Shown here piece by piece: positions 18,189 to 27,659 of a DNA stretch of 64,000 bases; position 1 is the first letter of the stretch; every line of letters begins with the position of its first letter. The DNA comes from Kitasatospora sp. NBC_00315 (GTDB lineage Bacteria; Actinomycetota; Actinomycetes; Streptomycetales; Streptomycetaceae). The DNA is taken from contig NZ_CP108025.1 of assembly GCF_041435095.1 (NCBI RefSeq), forward strand, positions 7,874,001 through 7,938,000, given 5' to 3'. A program made the translations under genes and the position numbers. Under the pieces are notes generated by a model. The model made no database searches and had not been told where the DNA came from. It was given only the letters and a program-made list of their open reading frames with translations.

Positions 18189-19658
18189 TCAGCAGCCGCC
18201 GTCGGCGATGACGTAGTAGCCGGGCGAGGTCTGCTTGAGGGTGTGGGTGACGAAGGTGTTCCACAGGCCCATGGTCTGCCCGGAGCCGTTGGCGTAGGCG
18301 GTGCCGCCGCTCTGGTGGGCCCGTCCGGCCGTCACCTGGGCGTAGTTGCTGGCGGTGTAGCACTGCGGGACGTACCCGGTGGTGGTGGCCGTGACGGCGG
18401 CCGAGGCGGCGCCGGCGCTCCCGGCGGAGTCGACCGCGACCACCGTGTAGCCGTACGCGGTGGCGGTGGCGAGCCCGCTGTCGGTGTAGCCGGTGGCGGT
18501 GGTCGAACCGGCCCTGCTGCCGTTGCGGTAGACGTCGTAGGAGGCCGCGCCGGTGACGGCGCTCCAGGAGAGCGAGACGGTGGTGTCCGTGGTGCCTGTG
18601 ACGCCCAGGCCGGTCGGGGCGGGCAGGCCGGTGCCACCGCCGGTGCCGCCGCCGGCCGGTGCGTCCAGGCCCCAGAACCTCGCGGTGTAGTAGCTGGAGC
18701 AGATGGAGCTCAGGAAGTACGCCCCGGCGCTACCGCACTGGTCGGTGCCCGAGCCCGCGTTGACGGCGAGGCCGTGGCCCATGCCGGAGATCGAGTAGAG
18801 CTCGACGGCGGGCCTGCCGGCGCTGTCGTCGTAGACCGACAGGGTGGTGCCGCCGGTCAGGTTCTGGGTGCTGGAGGCGCTCTGGCCGATGCCCCAGACG
18901 TTGGTCCACTGGTCGCGCAGCTCGGTGCCGTTCACCGGGTAGACGGTGTAGTCGGCGCTGCCCTGCCAGATCGCGACCCGCGGCCACGGACCGGTGTAAC
19001 CGGGGTTCGAGCTCCGGACCTTGTCGCCCCACTGGGCCGGGGTGAGGTTCTGGTTGTTCTGCTGGCAGCCGGAGGCGGCGGTCAGCGTGGTGGCGCACTG
19101 GGCGGGCAACCCGGAGTCGACCGCGCCGCCGGCGAAGACGTCCGGGTAGTCGGCGAGCAGGTTCGCGGTCATGCCACCGCCGGCGGAGAGGCCGGTGACG
19201 AAGACCCGGTGGGCGTCCGAACCGTAGCCGGCCTCCGCGGTGTTCACCATCTGGATCACCGAGGCGGCCTCGCCCTTGCCCCGGGTGTCCTTGCCGGCGT
19301 CGAACCAGCTGAAGCAGGAGGAGCTGTTGTTGGCGGAGTTGGTCTGGGGGAAGACCACGGCGAAGCCCCACAGGTCGGCGTACTTCTGCCAGCCCGAGTG
19401 CGTGAAGTAGTCGCTCGCGCTCTGCGTGCAGCCGTGCATCGCGACCACCAGCGGAGCCCCGGCGGGCAGGCCGGTCGGCGTGTAGGCGTACATCGCCAGG
19501 TTGCCGGGGTTCGAGCCGAAGCCCGTGACCTGCTGGAGGGTGGCTTCCGCCGCGGCCGGTGCGGTGGAGGCCGCGGTGCCGAGACCGGCGGCGGTCAGGC
19601 CGAGTGCCGCGGTCAGGGCGAGGCGTCCGAGGACTCTTCGGAGAGTGGAGAGGTGCAC
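18189..19658 (-). CDS. Secreted PHB-depolymerase-family esterase with Fn3 and C-terminal binding domain
   Basis: 489 residues from GTG 19658, chosen because AAGGAG lies five bases upstream and a signal peptide follows at once (cleavage near APAAAEA). The catalytic part (about 40-340) has the oxyanion region MHGCTQSASDY, the lipase box GLSAGGG and a GMGHG histidine, as in extracellular poly(3-hydroxybutyrate) depolymerases and related feruloyl/acetylxylan esterases. A Gly-rich linker, a fibronectin type III domain (LSWSAVTGAASYDVYRNG) and a C-terminal module with paired Cys follow, probably binding the insoluble substrate. The exact substrate cannot be told from sequence. Confidence 0.88.
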   Translation of the reverse strand: MHLSTLRRVLGRLALTAALGLTAAGLGTAASTAPAAAEATLQQVTGFGSNPGNLAMYAYTPTGLPAGAPLVVAMHGCTQSASDYFTHSGWQKYADLWGFAVVFPQTNSANNSSSCFSWFDAGKDTRGKGEAASVIQMVNTAEAGYGSDAHRVFVTGLSAGGGMTANLLADYPDVFAGGAVDSGLPAQCATTLTAASGCQQNNQNLTPAQWGDKVRSSNPGYTGPWPRVAIWQGSADYTVYPVNGTELRDQWTNVWGIGQSASSTQNLTGGTTLSVYDDSAGRPAVELYSISGMGHGLAVNAGSGTDQCGSAGAYFLSSICSSYYTARFWGLDAPAGGGTGGGTGLPAPTGLGVTGTTDTTVSLSWSAVTGAASYDVYRNGSRAGSTTATGYTDSGLATATAYGYTVVAVDSAGSAGAASAAVTATTTGYVPQCYTASNYAQVTAGRAHQSGGTAYANGSGQTMGLWNTFVTHTLKQTSPGYYVIADGGC

Positions 19659-19993
19659 GGGAACTCCTTGGGCGGGGTGGGGGGGAGGGAGGCGGCGGTC
19701 GCGGTGCCCGCGGGGACCGCCTCGGCGGCGGGACACGGCGGTGGGGGCCGCCACGCGGTGGTGATGACGGGACGGTACGGCCGGGCGGATCCCGGCGGAC
19801 ATGTACCGGGGGCACACACCGGCTCCGGGGCGATGGGAGGAGACCCCATTGCCCGCCGAGCGCCCGGGCCGGAGGGTGGGCTCCCCCGCGCGCCCCCACC
19901 CGGCACGCCCCCGCCCGGCCCGCCGAGTGGGGGCGCGCCGGCACGGCGGCGGAGCGCCGTGGCCCGGCGCGCGCCGGGCCACGGGAGCCGTGC

Positions 19994-20917
19994 TCACACC
20001 GCGGAGGTGACCAGCCCCGCCGCGGCCAGCAGGTGCCGGGCGACCACGCGGGCGCCGTCGTCCCCGACCAGGATCGAGTAGTGGTTGCTGCCCTCCACCC
20101 GGTGGGCCCGGACGCGGCGTCGGTCGAGGCCGGCGGCGGTCAGCCGCGTCTCGTCGTAGAGGCCCTGCGGCTCGTCCATCAAGCCCCGCTCGGCCCAGAG
20201 GAGTTCGGTCGGAACGGGCAGCTCGTGGACGGCCCGCAGCACCGCCTCGGCGAACAGGCCGACGCCGTCCACCCGGACGGCGTCGAGCAGGCAGGAGGAG
20301 CGCATCGCGGGCTCCTCACCCACCAGGTCACGCTGGACGTAGTCGTCGACCCAGGGCGCCCAGGCGGGGCCGATCGCGGGGTGGGCGCGCCAGAAGTCGC
20401 GATAGGCGTCGCGGTCGGCGAAGGTCATCGAGAGGCGTTCCATGGCGGGGCCGATGACGGCGGTGATCAGCTCGTCGGGCGTCGCGGCGGCCGGGGCGGG
20501 AAAGCCCACGCCGCCGTCCACCAGCAGCAGGGAGGTGAACGGCCCCGGGTGGCGGACGGCGGTCAGCGCCGCCACGAAGGCGCCCATCGAGTGGCCGGTG
20601 AGCACCGCGTCGCGCAGCCCCAGCGCGTGCGCGAGGCTCGCCACGTCGTCGGCGTGGGCGGGGATGCCGTACGGCCCGGGCAGGCCGTTGCTGGCGGCCC
20701 GGCCGCGCAGGTCCGGGGCGATCAGGGTGACCCGGCCGGCCAGGTGGTGGGCCACCCGGGCCCAGGAGAGGGCGTTGGCGGTGATGCCGTGCAGGGCGAG
20801 CACCACGGGTGCGCCCGCCGCGGCGGCGGGCCATCGCAGGGCGGTCAGCCCGCCGCCGGGGACGGGAACACGCAGTTCCTCGTAGGCGGTGGCGGGATCG
20901 GCTTCGGCGGTCGTCAT
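19994..20917 (-). CDS. Alpha/beta hydrolase linked to an ABC transporter operon
   Basis: 307 residues with a standard alpha/beta-hydrolase core: the oxyanion HG in LALHGITANALSW, APDLRGRAAS, nucleophile elbow GHSMGA, and a late His in EGSNHYSI. No signal peptide is visible, so it is cytoplasmic. It is the last gene of a leftward operon after livM, 18 bases downstream, with GGAAGGAAG before the ATG. It may hydrolyse a compound imported by the transporter, perhaps a lactone, ester or enol-lactone; the substrate is unknown. Confidence 0.85.
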   Translation of the reverse strand: MTTAEADPATAYEELRVPVPGGGLTALRWPAAAAGAPVVLALHGITANALSWARVAHHLAGRVTLIAPDLRGRAASNGLPGPYGIPAHADDVASLAHALGLRDAVLTGHSMGAFVAALTAVRHPGPFTSLLLVDGGVGFPAPAAATPDELITAVIGPAMERLSMTFADRDAYRDFWRAHPAIGPAWAPWVDDYVQRDLVGEEPAMRSSCLLDAVRVDGVGLFAEAVLRAVHELPVPTELLWAERGLMDEPQGLYDETRLTAAGLDRRRVRAHRVEGSNHYSILVGDDGARVVARHLLAAAGLVTSAV

Positions 20918-20935
20918 GGGAGGGTCTTCCTTCCG

Positions 20936-22069
20936 TCAGAGCTTGGCGGTCGATCGGCGGGGCGCGGTGGCGCGGCGCGAACGCTCCCGGGCGGCCCGCA
21001 GCCGCCCGGGCAGCCGGACCACGCCGCCCGGCAGCAGGTGGACCACCAGGACGAACAGTGTGCCGAGCAGGAAGAGCGGTTGCGAGAGGGGCACCCGCAG
21101 GACGGCGGGCAGCCCGGCCACCGCGTCCGAACCGGCCAGGTCGCCCAGGCGGTGGTCCGCCCAGGTGTACAGGACGCCGCCGACCAGCGGCCCCCAGCGC
21201 GTCCCGGAGCCGCCGAGCACCACCATCACCAGCAGCGAGAGGGTGAAGTCCGAGGTGGTGGTCTGCGGGGTGGCCCCGCCGGTGAGCAGCAGGTGGACGA
21301 TGCCGCCGAGCGCCGCCAGCGCGCCGGCCAGCACGAACGCGACCAGCTTGAACCCGTACGGGCGAAGCCCCAGCACCTCCACCCGGCGCTCGTTCTCCCG
21401 GATGCCCTCCCAGACCCGGCCGGTCGGCGAGCGGACGGCCCAGTGGACGACGGCGAGGGTGAGCACCAGGTAGGCCAGCGCGATCCAGTACAGGTCGGCG
21501 GTGTGTCCGATCCCCACCAGCCAGGCCGGCAGCCGCTCGGCCGGGGCGGCGCGGCCCTCCTCGCCGCCGGTGAAGCCGCCGGGATCGCGTTCGACCAGGA
21601 TCGAACCGGCCTGCGCGAACGCCAGTGTCACCATGGAGAAGCCGATACCGCTCATCCGCAGGCTGACCGAGCCGAGCAGGGCCGCCAGCAGGACGCCGAC
21701 GAGCAGGCCGAGGACGGCGCAGAGCGCGAACGGCAGGCCGGCCTCCAGCATGATCGTGTTGGTGGCGTAGGCGCCGGTGGCGAAGTAGAGCGCGTGGCCG
21801 AAGGAGAGCAGCCCGGTGCGTCCGAGCAGCAGGTCGTAGCCGGTGGCGAGCGCCCCGAACAGCAGGCACAGGGCGAGCAGTTGGAGGCTCCCCGGACTAC
21901 CCAGCGGGCCGTCCAGCAGGCCGGGCAGCGGCAGTGAGCTGTAGGGAGCCGTGACCAGCGCCGCCAGCAGGACGGCGGGCCACCAGCGGGCGTGGCGGCG
22001 AAGGGGCCCGGGGACGGCGGCCGGCGGTGCGGCCGCCGGGCGCGCCTCGGTGGATGCGGTGGTGGTCAC
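20936..22069 (-). CDS. livM: Branched-chain-amino-acid-type ABC transporter permease LivM
   Basis: 377 residues from GTG 22069, which overlaps the livH stop as GTGA. The longer open frame upstream is not used. There are about ten hydrophobic segments and the LivM-type signature LLGRTGLLSFGHALYFATGAY, with GxSGxRWGPLVGG-like sequence near the end. It forms the membrane channel with LivH for a polar-amino-acid or related carboxylate substrate. The adjoining hydrolase and CoA-transferase genes suggest the solute may be an organic acid rather than Leu/Ile/Val. Confidence 0.9.
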   Translation of the reverse strand: MTTTASTEARPAAAPPAAVPGPLRRHARWWPAVLLAALVTAPYSSLPLPGLLDGPLGSPGSLQLLALCLLFGALATGYDLLLGRTGLLSFGHALYFATGAYATNTIMLEAGLPFALCAVLGLLVGVLLAALLGSVSLRMSGIGFSMVTLAFAQAGSILVERDPGGFTGGEEGRAAPAERLPAWLVGIGHTADLYWIALAYLVLTLAVVHWAVRSPTGRVWEGIRENERRVEVLGLRPYGFKLVAFVLAGALAALGGIVHLLLTGGATPQTTTSDFTLSLLVMVVLGGSGTRWGPLVGGVLYTWADHRLGDLAGSDAVAGLPAVLRVPLSQPLFLLGTLFVLVVHLLPGGVVRLPGRLRAARERSRRATAPRRSTAKL

Positions 22070-22953
22070 GCGAGCCTCCCGGTGAGTCCGCGCGGCCGCA
22101 GGAGCAGCAGGGCGGCGAGCAGCACGACGACGGCGAGGTCGCCGAGCCCGGCGGTGGTGTAGTAGTTGGCGAACTGCTGGACGAGACCCACGCCGACCGA
22201 GGCCGCGGCGGCGCCGGTGACCGAGCCCATGCCGCCCATCACGACCACCACGAAGGCGAAGATGAGCAGCGAGGTGCCCTGGCCCGGGTCCACCGAGCCG
22301 AAGTACAGGCCGCCGAGCGCCCCGCCGAGCGCGGCGGCGGCGCCGCCGATGGCGAAGACCAGGGTGAAGGCCCTGCGCACGTCGATGCCGAGCGCGGTGA
22401 CCATGGGCCGGTCCTCCACACCCGCCCGGACCACCAGCCCGTGCCGGGTGCGGCCGAGGAAGAGCCGCAGCGCGGCCAGCACCACCAGGGCGGCGGCGAT
22501 CAGCACCAGCCGGTTGACCGGCACCTGGGCGCCGAGCAGTCCGAACGTCCCGCCCAGCGCGGCCGGTCCGGGAAAGGGCCGCGCGTCCGCGCCCCAGATC
22601 GCGGAGAGCAGCGCCGGGACGGCCAGGCCGACACCCACGGTGGCGAGCACCTGTTCGCGCGGGCGCTCGTAGAGCGGGCGGATGACGGCGAGTTCGAGCA
22701 GGACGGCGGCCAGCGTGCCGACGGCCGTACCGAAGGCGACCGCCAGCACGAAGCCGAACCCGCCGGGGCCGGCGCCCGGCAGGTGCCCGGAGGCAGCCCA
22801 CCAGGTGCCGTACGCGCCGGTCGAGAGCAGCGCGCCGTGCGCGAAGTTGAGCACGTCCATCAGGCCGAAGATCAGGGACAGGCCGGAGGCGACCAGGAAG
22901 TACAGCGCTCCCAGCCCCAGCCCGGTGAGGGTGAGCAGGACGACGGTCGACAT
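22066..22953 (-). CDS. livH: Branched-chain-amino-acid-type ABC transporter permease LivH
   Basis: 295 residues with about eight membrane helices and the LivH signature SLIFGLMDVLNFAHGALLSTGAY near the N-terminus; VVVMGGMGSVTGAA is the EAA-like loop. It pairs with LivM. Its start overlaps the end of the ATPase gene livF by one base and its stop overlaps the livM start, so the operon is tightly coupled. Confidence 0.92.
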   Translation of the reverse strand: MSTVVLLTLTGLGLGALYFLVASGLSLIFGLMDVLNFAHGALLSTGAYGTWWAASGHLPGAGPGGFGFVLAVAFGTAVGTLAAVLLELAVIRPLYERPREQVLATVGVGLAVPALLSAIWGADARPFPGPAALGGTFGLLGAQVPVNRLVLIAAALVVLAALRLFLGRTRHGLVVRAGVEDRPMVTALGIDVRRAFTLVFAIGGAAAALGGALGGLYFGSVDPGQGTSLLIFAFVVVVMGGMGSVTGAAAASVGVGLVQQFANYYTTAGLGDLAVVVLLAALLLLRPRGLTGRLA

Positions 22954-23705
22954 CAGCGTTCCCTGTCGCAGTGGGCGGGCGGGGCCGGGGCCGGATCGTG
23001 GCGGCCGACCCCGAGCAGCCGGCGGGTCGCCTCGGCGTCGGTCAGCAGTTCGTCGGCCGGGCCCTGGTGGGCGGTACGGCCGTCGGCGAGCACGACGCAG
23101 TGCTCGGCGAGGCGCCGGACCATGGCGAGGTTCTGCTCCACCAGCAGGACGGGCACCGCTTCGGCCGCCCGCTCCAGCACCCGGGCGACCTCGGTGACGA
23201 CCCTGGGCGCCAGGCCCTTGGTGGGCTCGTCCGCGATGATCAGGCGGTTGCCGTTCAGCAGCGTGCGGGAGATCGCCACCATCTGCTGCTGCCCGCCGGA
23301 GAGGGTGCCGGCGGCCTGGCGAGCGCGCTGCTTCAGCTCCGGGAACAGCTCGTGCACCAGCGCGTACGCGGGCTCGCCCGCCCCCGGCCGTTCGGCCAGG
23401 CGCAGGTTCTCGGCGACGCTCAGCCCGGCGAACACACCCCGGTCCTCGGGGGCGTAGCCGATGCCCCGGCGGACCAGCGCGTGGGTCGCCAGCCGTACTG
23501 TCTCCTCGCCGCCGAACAGCACGCTGCCGGTACGCGGGACGAGGCCGAGGACGCCGCGCACGGTGGTGGTCTTGCCGGCGCCGTTGCGCCCGAGCAGGGC
23601 GGTCACGCCGGCTGCGGCGACGTCCAGGTCGACGCCGTGCAGGATGTGCCGTCCGCCGATGACGACCCGCAGATCCCTGATCCGCAGGAGTGCTCCCGCG
23701 GTCAC
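22953..23705 (-). CDS. livF: ABC transporter ATPase LivF
   Basis: 250 residues. Walker A GRNGAGKTT (near residue 39), signature LSGGQQQMVAIS, Walker B LIIADEPTKGLAP and the switch His region VLLVEQN are all intact. The TKGLAP form is typical of LivF rather than LivG. GTG 23705 overlaps the livG stop. It supplies ATP-driven uptake together with LivG. Confidence 0.93.
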   Translation of the reverse strand: MTAGALLRIRDLRVVIGGRHILHGVDLDVAAAGVTALLGRNGAGKTTTVRGVLGLVPRTGSVLFGGEETVRLATHALVRRGIGYAPEDRGVFAGLSVAENLRLAERPGAGEPAYALVHELFPELKQRARQAAGTLSGGQQQMVAISRTLLNGNRLIIADEPTKGLAPRVVTEVARVLERAAEAVPVLLVEQNLAMVRRLAEHCVVLADGRTAHQGPADELLTDAEATRRLLGVGRHDPAPAPPAHCDRER

Positions 23706-24514
23706 AGTTCCTCCCCGAGGTAGGCCTGCTGGACGGTCGCGTCGGCCATCACCGCGTGCGGGGTGTCCAGCGCCAGCAGGGTGCCGTGGTGCATCACCGC
23801 GAGCCGGTCGGCCAGACCCAGCAGGACGTCCATGTGGTGTTCGACCATCAGGACGGTGCGGCCCTCGTCGCGGTGCAGCGAGCGGATCAGCGCGGTGAGC
23901 GCCGGCACCTCCTCGGCGCTCACACCGGCCATCGGCTCGTCCAGGAGCATCAGGCGCGGCTCGCCGACCAGCAGGACGGCGAGTTCGAGTTTGCGCTTCT
24001 CGCCGTGCGACAGCTCCTGCGCGGCGGCGTCGGCGCGATCCGCCAGTCCGGTGCGCTCCAGGACCTCGGCGACCCGGCCGGTGTGGGCGGCGGCCCGTCG
24101 CCAGATCCGGTACGAGCCGCCACCGGCGGCCTGCGCCGCCAGCCGGACGTGGTCGGCCACCGACATGGCGGGCCAGAGGCTGGAGGTCTGGAAGGTCCGG
24201 CCGAGGCCGCGCCGGGCACGGGCGTGCGGGGCCAGCCCGGTGATGTCCGCGCCGTCCAGCCGGACACTGCCCCGGGAGACCGGGTTGAGGCCGCTGATCA
24301 GGTTGAACAGGGAGGTCTTGCCGGCGCCGTTGGGACCGATGAAGGCGAGGAACTCGCCCTCGTGGACGTCGAAGGAGACGCCGTCGAGGATGGTGACGCC
24401 GCCGACGCCCCAGCCGAGTCCGCGCAGGCTGAGCACGGGCGTCGGGACGGGCGTCGGGACGGGTGGCGGGGCGGTCGCCGCCGCCGCGGGCCCGGCGGTG
24501 TTCGGGGAGTTCAT
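23702..24514 (-). CDS. livG: ABC transporter ATPase LivG
   Basis: 270 residues. A Pro/Ala-rich head of about 28 residues precedes the ATPase. Walker A GPNGAGKTS, signature LSHGEKRKLELA, Walker B MLLDEPMAGVS and VEHHMD are present; SHGEKRKLE is characteristic of LivG-type subunits. Four bases separate it from the livK stop. Confidence 0.93.
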   Translation of the reverse strand: MNSPNTAGPAAAATAPPPVPTPVPTPVLSLRGLGWGVGGVTILDGVSFDVHEGEFLAFIGPNGAGKTSLFNLISGLNPVSRGSVRLDGADITGLAPHARARRGLGRTFQTSSLWPAMSVADHVRLAAQAAGGGSYRIWRRAAAHTGRVAEVLERTGLADRADAAAQELSHGEKRKLELAVLLVGEPRLMLLDEPMAGVSAEEVPALTALIRSLHRDEGRTVLMVEHHMDVLLGLADRLAVMHHGTLLALDTPHAVMADATVQQAYLGEEL

Positions 24515-24518
24515 CGCT

Positions 24519-25751
24519 TCAGCCCGCGATCGTCTTCAGCGGGGGAGTCGACGCCGACATCGGCAGCGCGTGCAGCAGCACCGGCCCGGCGCTCGCACCC
24601 TCGCCGGTCAGCTTGGCCGTGAACATCGGCTGGAGCAGCGCGTGGTCCTCGGCGCGGACCTGCTCCTCCCCCTTGGGGCCCTGGAAGCGCCAGTCCTCCA
24701 GCGCCTTGACCATCCTGGCGGTGTCGGTGGGGCTGCCGGCCTCGATGGCGTGGACGATCATCTGCGCGGCGGTGAAGCCGTCCGGGCTGAACAGGTCCGG
24801 CGTGCCGCCGGCCTTGGTGACGCCGTCCAGCATCGCGGTCTCGACCGGCGTGCTGCCCGCCGCCCCGGGGAAGTAGTGCGCCAGGAAGGAGATCTTGGCG
24901 GCGGCCGGGCCGAAGACCGGGTACGAGGCCGTGCCCGCGAGGCCGGTCACGACCTGGGTGGAGTCCAGCACGCCCTGCTGGTCGAGCGCCGTCCACAGGG
25001 CCGGCGCGGTGGCCCCGGCCCAGGCGACGAAGACCAGGTCGGCCCCGCCGGACCGCACCTGCTGCGCGAACGGAGTCAGGTCGGTGGCGCTGGGAGGAGC
25101 CAGCACGGAGCCGACCGTCGCACCCTGCGCCTCCAGCACCGACTTCACGGCGGCCACGTTGGCCTGCCCGAACGCCGAGTTCTGCGCCAGTACGGTGACC
25201 TTCTTGCCCTTGGCGTCGACCAGCATCGTCCCGGCCGTGAGGATGTCCTGGTAGGACTGCCGCCCGGAGCGGAACGTGTACTTGTTGATGCCGGTCAACG
25301 CGTCGGTGGCGGCCGCGCCGCTGATGAACAGCAGCTGGTTCTGCGCGGCCAGCGGTGCCACCTGGAGCGCCACGCCCGAGTCGGTGCTCCCGGCGAGGAT
25401 CTTGTAGCCCTTGCCCGCGAGGTCCTTCGCTGCGGCGACGGCCTTCGCCGGATCCCCGGCGTCGTCCTGCTCGGCCACCTCGACCGCGTGCCCGGCCACC
25501 TTGCCGGTGCCCTTGGTGGCGTAGGCGAGCCCGGCGGTGAAGCCCTCCATGTACTGCTTGCCGTACGCGGCGAGCGGGCCGCTGCGCGAGTACACCAGGC
25601 CGACCTTGACCGGCGCGCCGTCCTTGGCGCCGGCGGCCTCGGAGCCGGCCGTGCCGGCGGCGGCGCAGCCCGTCAGGAGGGCGCCGGCGGTGATCAGGGT
25701 GAGCGCCTGGAGGGGTCTGCCGCTGACGAGGTGTGTGCTGCGCATACGCAT
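24519..25751 (-). CDS. livK: ABC transporter substrate-binding lipoprotein LivK-type
   Basis: 410 residues, with a lipoprotein signal peptide and lipobox LLTGC near residue 29. The mature part begins VKVGLVYSRSGPLAAYGKQ, the start of type I periplasmic binding proteins of the Leu/Ile/Val and amide family. It is tethered outside the membrane and delivers solute to LivHM. It is the first gene of the leftward operon, divergent from the CoA-transferase genes. The ligand cannot be read from sequence. Confidence 0.9.
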   Translation of the reverse strand: MRMRSTHLVSGRPLQALTLITAGALLTGCAAAGTAGSEAAGAKDGAPVKVGLVYSRSGPLAAYGKQYMEGFTAGLAYATKGTGKVAGHAVEVAEQDDAGDPAKAVAAAKDLAGKGYKILAGSTDSGVALQVAPLAAQNQLLFISGAAATDALTGINKYTFRSGRQSYQDILTAGTMLVDAKGKKVTVLAQNSAFGQANVAAVKSVLEAQGATVGSVLAPPSATDLTPFAQQVRSGGADLVFVAWAGATAPALWTALDQQGVLDSTQVVTGLAGTASYPVFGPAAAKISFLAHYFPGAAGSTPVETAMLDGVTKAGGTPDLFSPDGFTAAQMIVHAIEAGSPTDTARMVKALEDWRFQGPKGEEQVRAEDHALLQPMFTAKLTGEGASAGPVLLHALPMSASTPPLKTIAG

Positions 25752-26069
25752 GGTTCGGCTCCCGGGGGGTGTCGCGCCGTCCGCCGCCGCCCGGGGTCCG
25801 GGGCCCCTGTCGAAGGCCCCCGAGGGTTGACGCTCCGGGTGGCGGCGGAGTCCTGGTGGGTGGTTGGTGAGAGGTTAGGAGCGCGGTGCGGGCCCGGACA
25901 TGTGGGCGGCAGCAACAGCGTCGGACCGGGCCGTGTGGGCGGCGCACATGGCCCGGCCCGGGCCCCGCCCGCGACAGTGAGGGAGCCTGAGCACCCCGCC
26001 CGGCGTGAACCCACCGCCGGCCCGGGGCAGCCGACAGGCCCTCACGCAACCAAGCTGGAAGGCACGGAC
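25752..26069. promoter_or_regulatory. Divergent control region between livK and CoA-transferase genes
   Basis: No gene is seen in these 318 bases. They contain an imperfect inverted repeat at 25926-25956 (CCGGGCCGTGTG and CACATGGCCCGG, one mismatch, 7-base spacer) and a similar half-site (CCCGGACATGTGGGCGGC) near 25893-25910. Two related sites in a divergent promoter suggest one regulator controls uptake and activation together; no regulator gene is nearby. Confidence 0.5.
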
Positions 26070-26888
26070 ATGGACAAGGTGACGACCCCGGCCCGGGCGG
26101 TGGCGGACATCCCCGACGGGGCGGTGGTGGCGGTCGGCGGCTTCGGCCTCTGCGGCATCCCCTCGACCCTGATCGGCGCGCTGGCCGAGGCCGGCGCGGG
26201 CGGACTACGGGTGGTCTCCAACAACTGCGGGGTCGACGACTGGGGGCTCGGCCTGCTGCTGCGGGCCGGCCGGATCGCCCGGATGACCTCCTCGTACGTC
26301 GGGGAGAACAAGGAGTTCGCCCGCCAGTACCTGAGCGGTGAGCTGGAGGTGGAGCTCACCCCGCAGGGCACCCTCGCCGAACGGCTGCGCGCGGGCGGCT
26401 CGGGCATCCCGGCGTTCTACACCCCGGCCGGCGTCGGCACCCAGGTCGAGGAGGGCGGGCTGCCCTGGCGCCACGGCGCCGACGGATCGGTGACCCTCGC
26501 CTCGCCGCCCAAGGAGGTCCGGGAGTTCGGCGGCCGCCGCTACCTGCTGGAGGAGGCCATCACCGCCGACTTCGCGCTGGTGCGGGCAGCGGTCGCCGAC
26601 CGGCACGGGAACTGCGTCTTCCACGCCGCCGCCCGCAACTTCAACCCGCTGTGCGCGACGGCCGGGCGGATCACCCTGGTGGAGGCCGAACGGATCGTGG
26701 AGCCCGGCGAACTCCCGCCGGACGCCGTGCACCTGCCGGGCGTCCACGTCGACCGCGTCGTCGCCGCCGATCCGTCCGACAAGCGCGTCGAGCGCCGCAC
26801 CGTCCGCCCCGGGAGCACCGCCCGCCCCGGGGCCACCGCCCGCCCGGCGTCCGCCCGTCAGGAGACCCGCCATGCCGCTCGACCGTGA
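26070..26888 (+). CDS. 3-oxoacid CoA-transferase subunit A
   Basis: 272 residues, family I CoA-transferase alpha subunit. GGFGLCGIPSTLIGAL near residue 23 is the glycine-rich CoA-binding signature, and NNCGVDDWGLGLLL and SSYVGENKEF are typical of the SCOT/3-oxoadipate type. ATG 26070 has GGAAGG 7 bases upstream, although the frame is open far upstream. The C-terminal 30 residues are a low-complexity RPG/A tail that overlaps the subunit B start by 17 bases. With subunit B it moves CoA from succinyl-CoA to acetoacetate or 3-oxoadipate; which one is unclear. Confidence 0.9.
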   Translation: MDKVTTPARAVADIPDGAVVAVGGFGLCGIPSTLIGALAEAGAGGLRVVSNNCGVDDWGLGLLLRAGRIARMTSSYVGENKEFARQYLSGELEVELTPQGTLAERLRAGGSGIPAFYTPAGVGTQVEEGGLPWRHGADGSVTLASPPKEVREFGGRRYLLEEAITADFALVRAAVADRHGNCVFHAAARNFNPLCATAGRITLVEAERIVEPGELPPDAVHLPGVHVDRVVAADPSDKRVERRTVRPGSTARPGATARPASARQETRHAARP

Positions 26889-27525
26889 CCAGCTCGCCGC
26901 CCGCGCCGCCCGGGAACTGCGCGACGGACAGTACGTCAACCTGGGCATCGGCCTGCCCACCCTGATCCCCAACCACATCCCGCCCGGCGTGCACGTCGTG
27001 CTGCACTCCGAGAACGGCATCCTCGGGGTGGGCCCCTATCCGCCCGAGGGGGAGGAGCACCCCGATCTGATCAACGCCGGCAAGGAGACCGTCACCACCG
27101 CGCCCGGCGCCTCCTACTTCGACTCGGCCTTCTCCTTCGGCATGATCCGCTCCGGGCGGATCGACGTCTCGGTGCTCGGCGGGATGCAGGTCTCCGCCGG
27201 CGGGGACCTGGCCAACTGGATGGTCCCCGGGAAGATGGTCAAGGGCATGGGCGGCGCGATGGACCTGGTCCACGGCGCCCGCCGGCTGATCGTCGTGATG
27301 GAGCACACCGCGCGCGACGGCTCGCCCAAGATCGTGCCGGCGCTGACGCTCCCCGCCACCGGCCGGGGCGTGGTCCACCGCATCGTCACCGACCTCGCTG
27401 TCATCGACGTCACCCCCGAGGGCCTTCGGCTGGTCGAGATCGCCCCCGGCGGCACCGTGGACGAGGTCCGCTCCGCCACCGGAGCCGACCTGGACGTCTC
27501 CGCCTGCGCGGCCGCCCCGGTGTGA
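26872..27525 (+). CDS. 3-oxoacid CoA-transferase subunit B
   Basis: 217 residues. VNLGIGLPTLIPNHI and HSENGILGVGPYP, with the catalytic Glu of SENG, identify the beta subunit of family I CoA-transferases. QVSAGGDLANWMVPGKMVKGMGGAMDLV is the conserved core. The overlap with subunit A implies 1:1 synthesis. The divergent transporter operon and its hydrolase suggest the pair serves catabolism of an imported acid; this is inference. Confidence 0.92.
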   Translation: MPLDRDQLAARAARELRDGQYVNLGIGLPTLIPNHIPPGVHVVLHSENGILGVGPYPPEGEEHPDLINAGKETVTTAPGASYFDSAFSFGMIRSGRIDVSVLGGMQVSAGGDLANWMVPGKMVKGMGGAMDLVHGARRLIVVMEHTARDGSPKIVPALTLPATGRGVVHRIVTDLAVIDVTPEGLRLVEIAPGGTVDEVRSATGADLDVSACAAAPV

Positions 27526-27659
27526 CGTGACGCGGCCGGCCGGGCTGTGTCGGTGGTACCGCAACGGCCCGGCGGCCGCGACGATGGTCCCTGTCACCGC
27601 CCGTGGACACGTCCTGGCCCCGGAGGGCCCGGCCGGCCCGGCAGCGAGGGGAGCAGGGC

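Noticed and set aside
18243..20081. 612-codon + frame opposite the PHB-depolymerase-like gene
   Set aside because: Gly/Val/Arg-rich shadow of a gene with signal peptide, lipase box and Fn3 domain on the minus strand.
23763..26069. Long + frame upstream of CoA-transferase subunit A
   Set aside because: It runs antisense through livG and livK; the good ribosome site and conserved start are at 26070.
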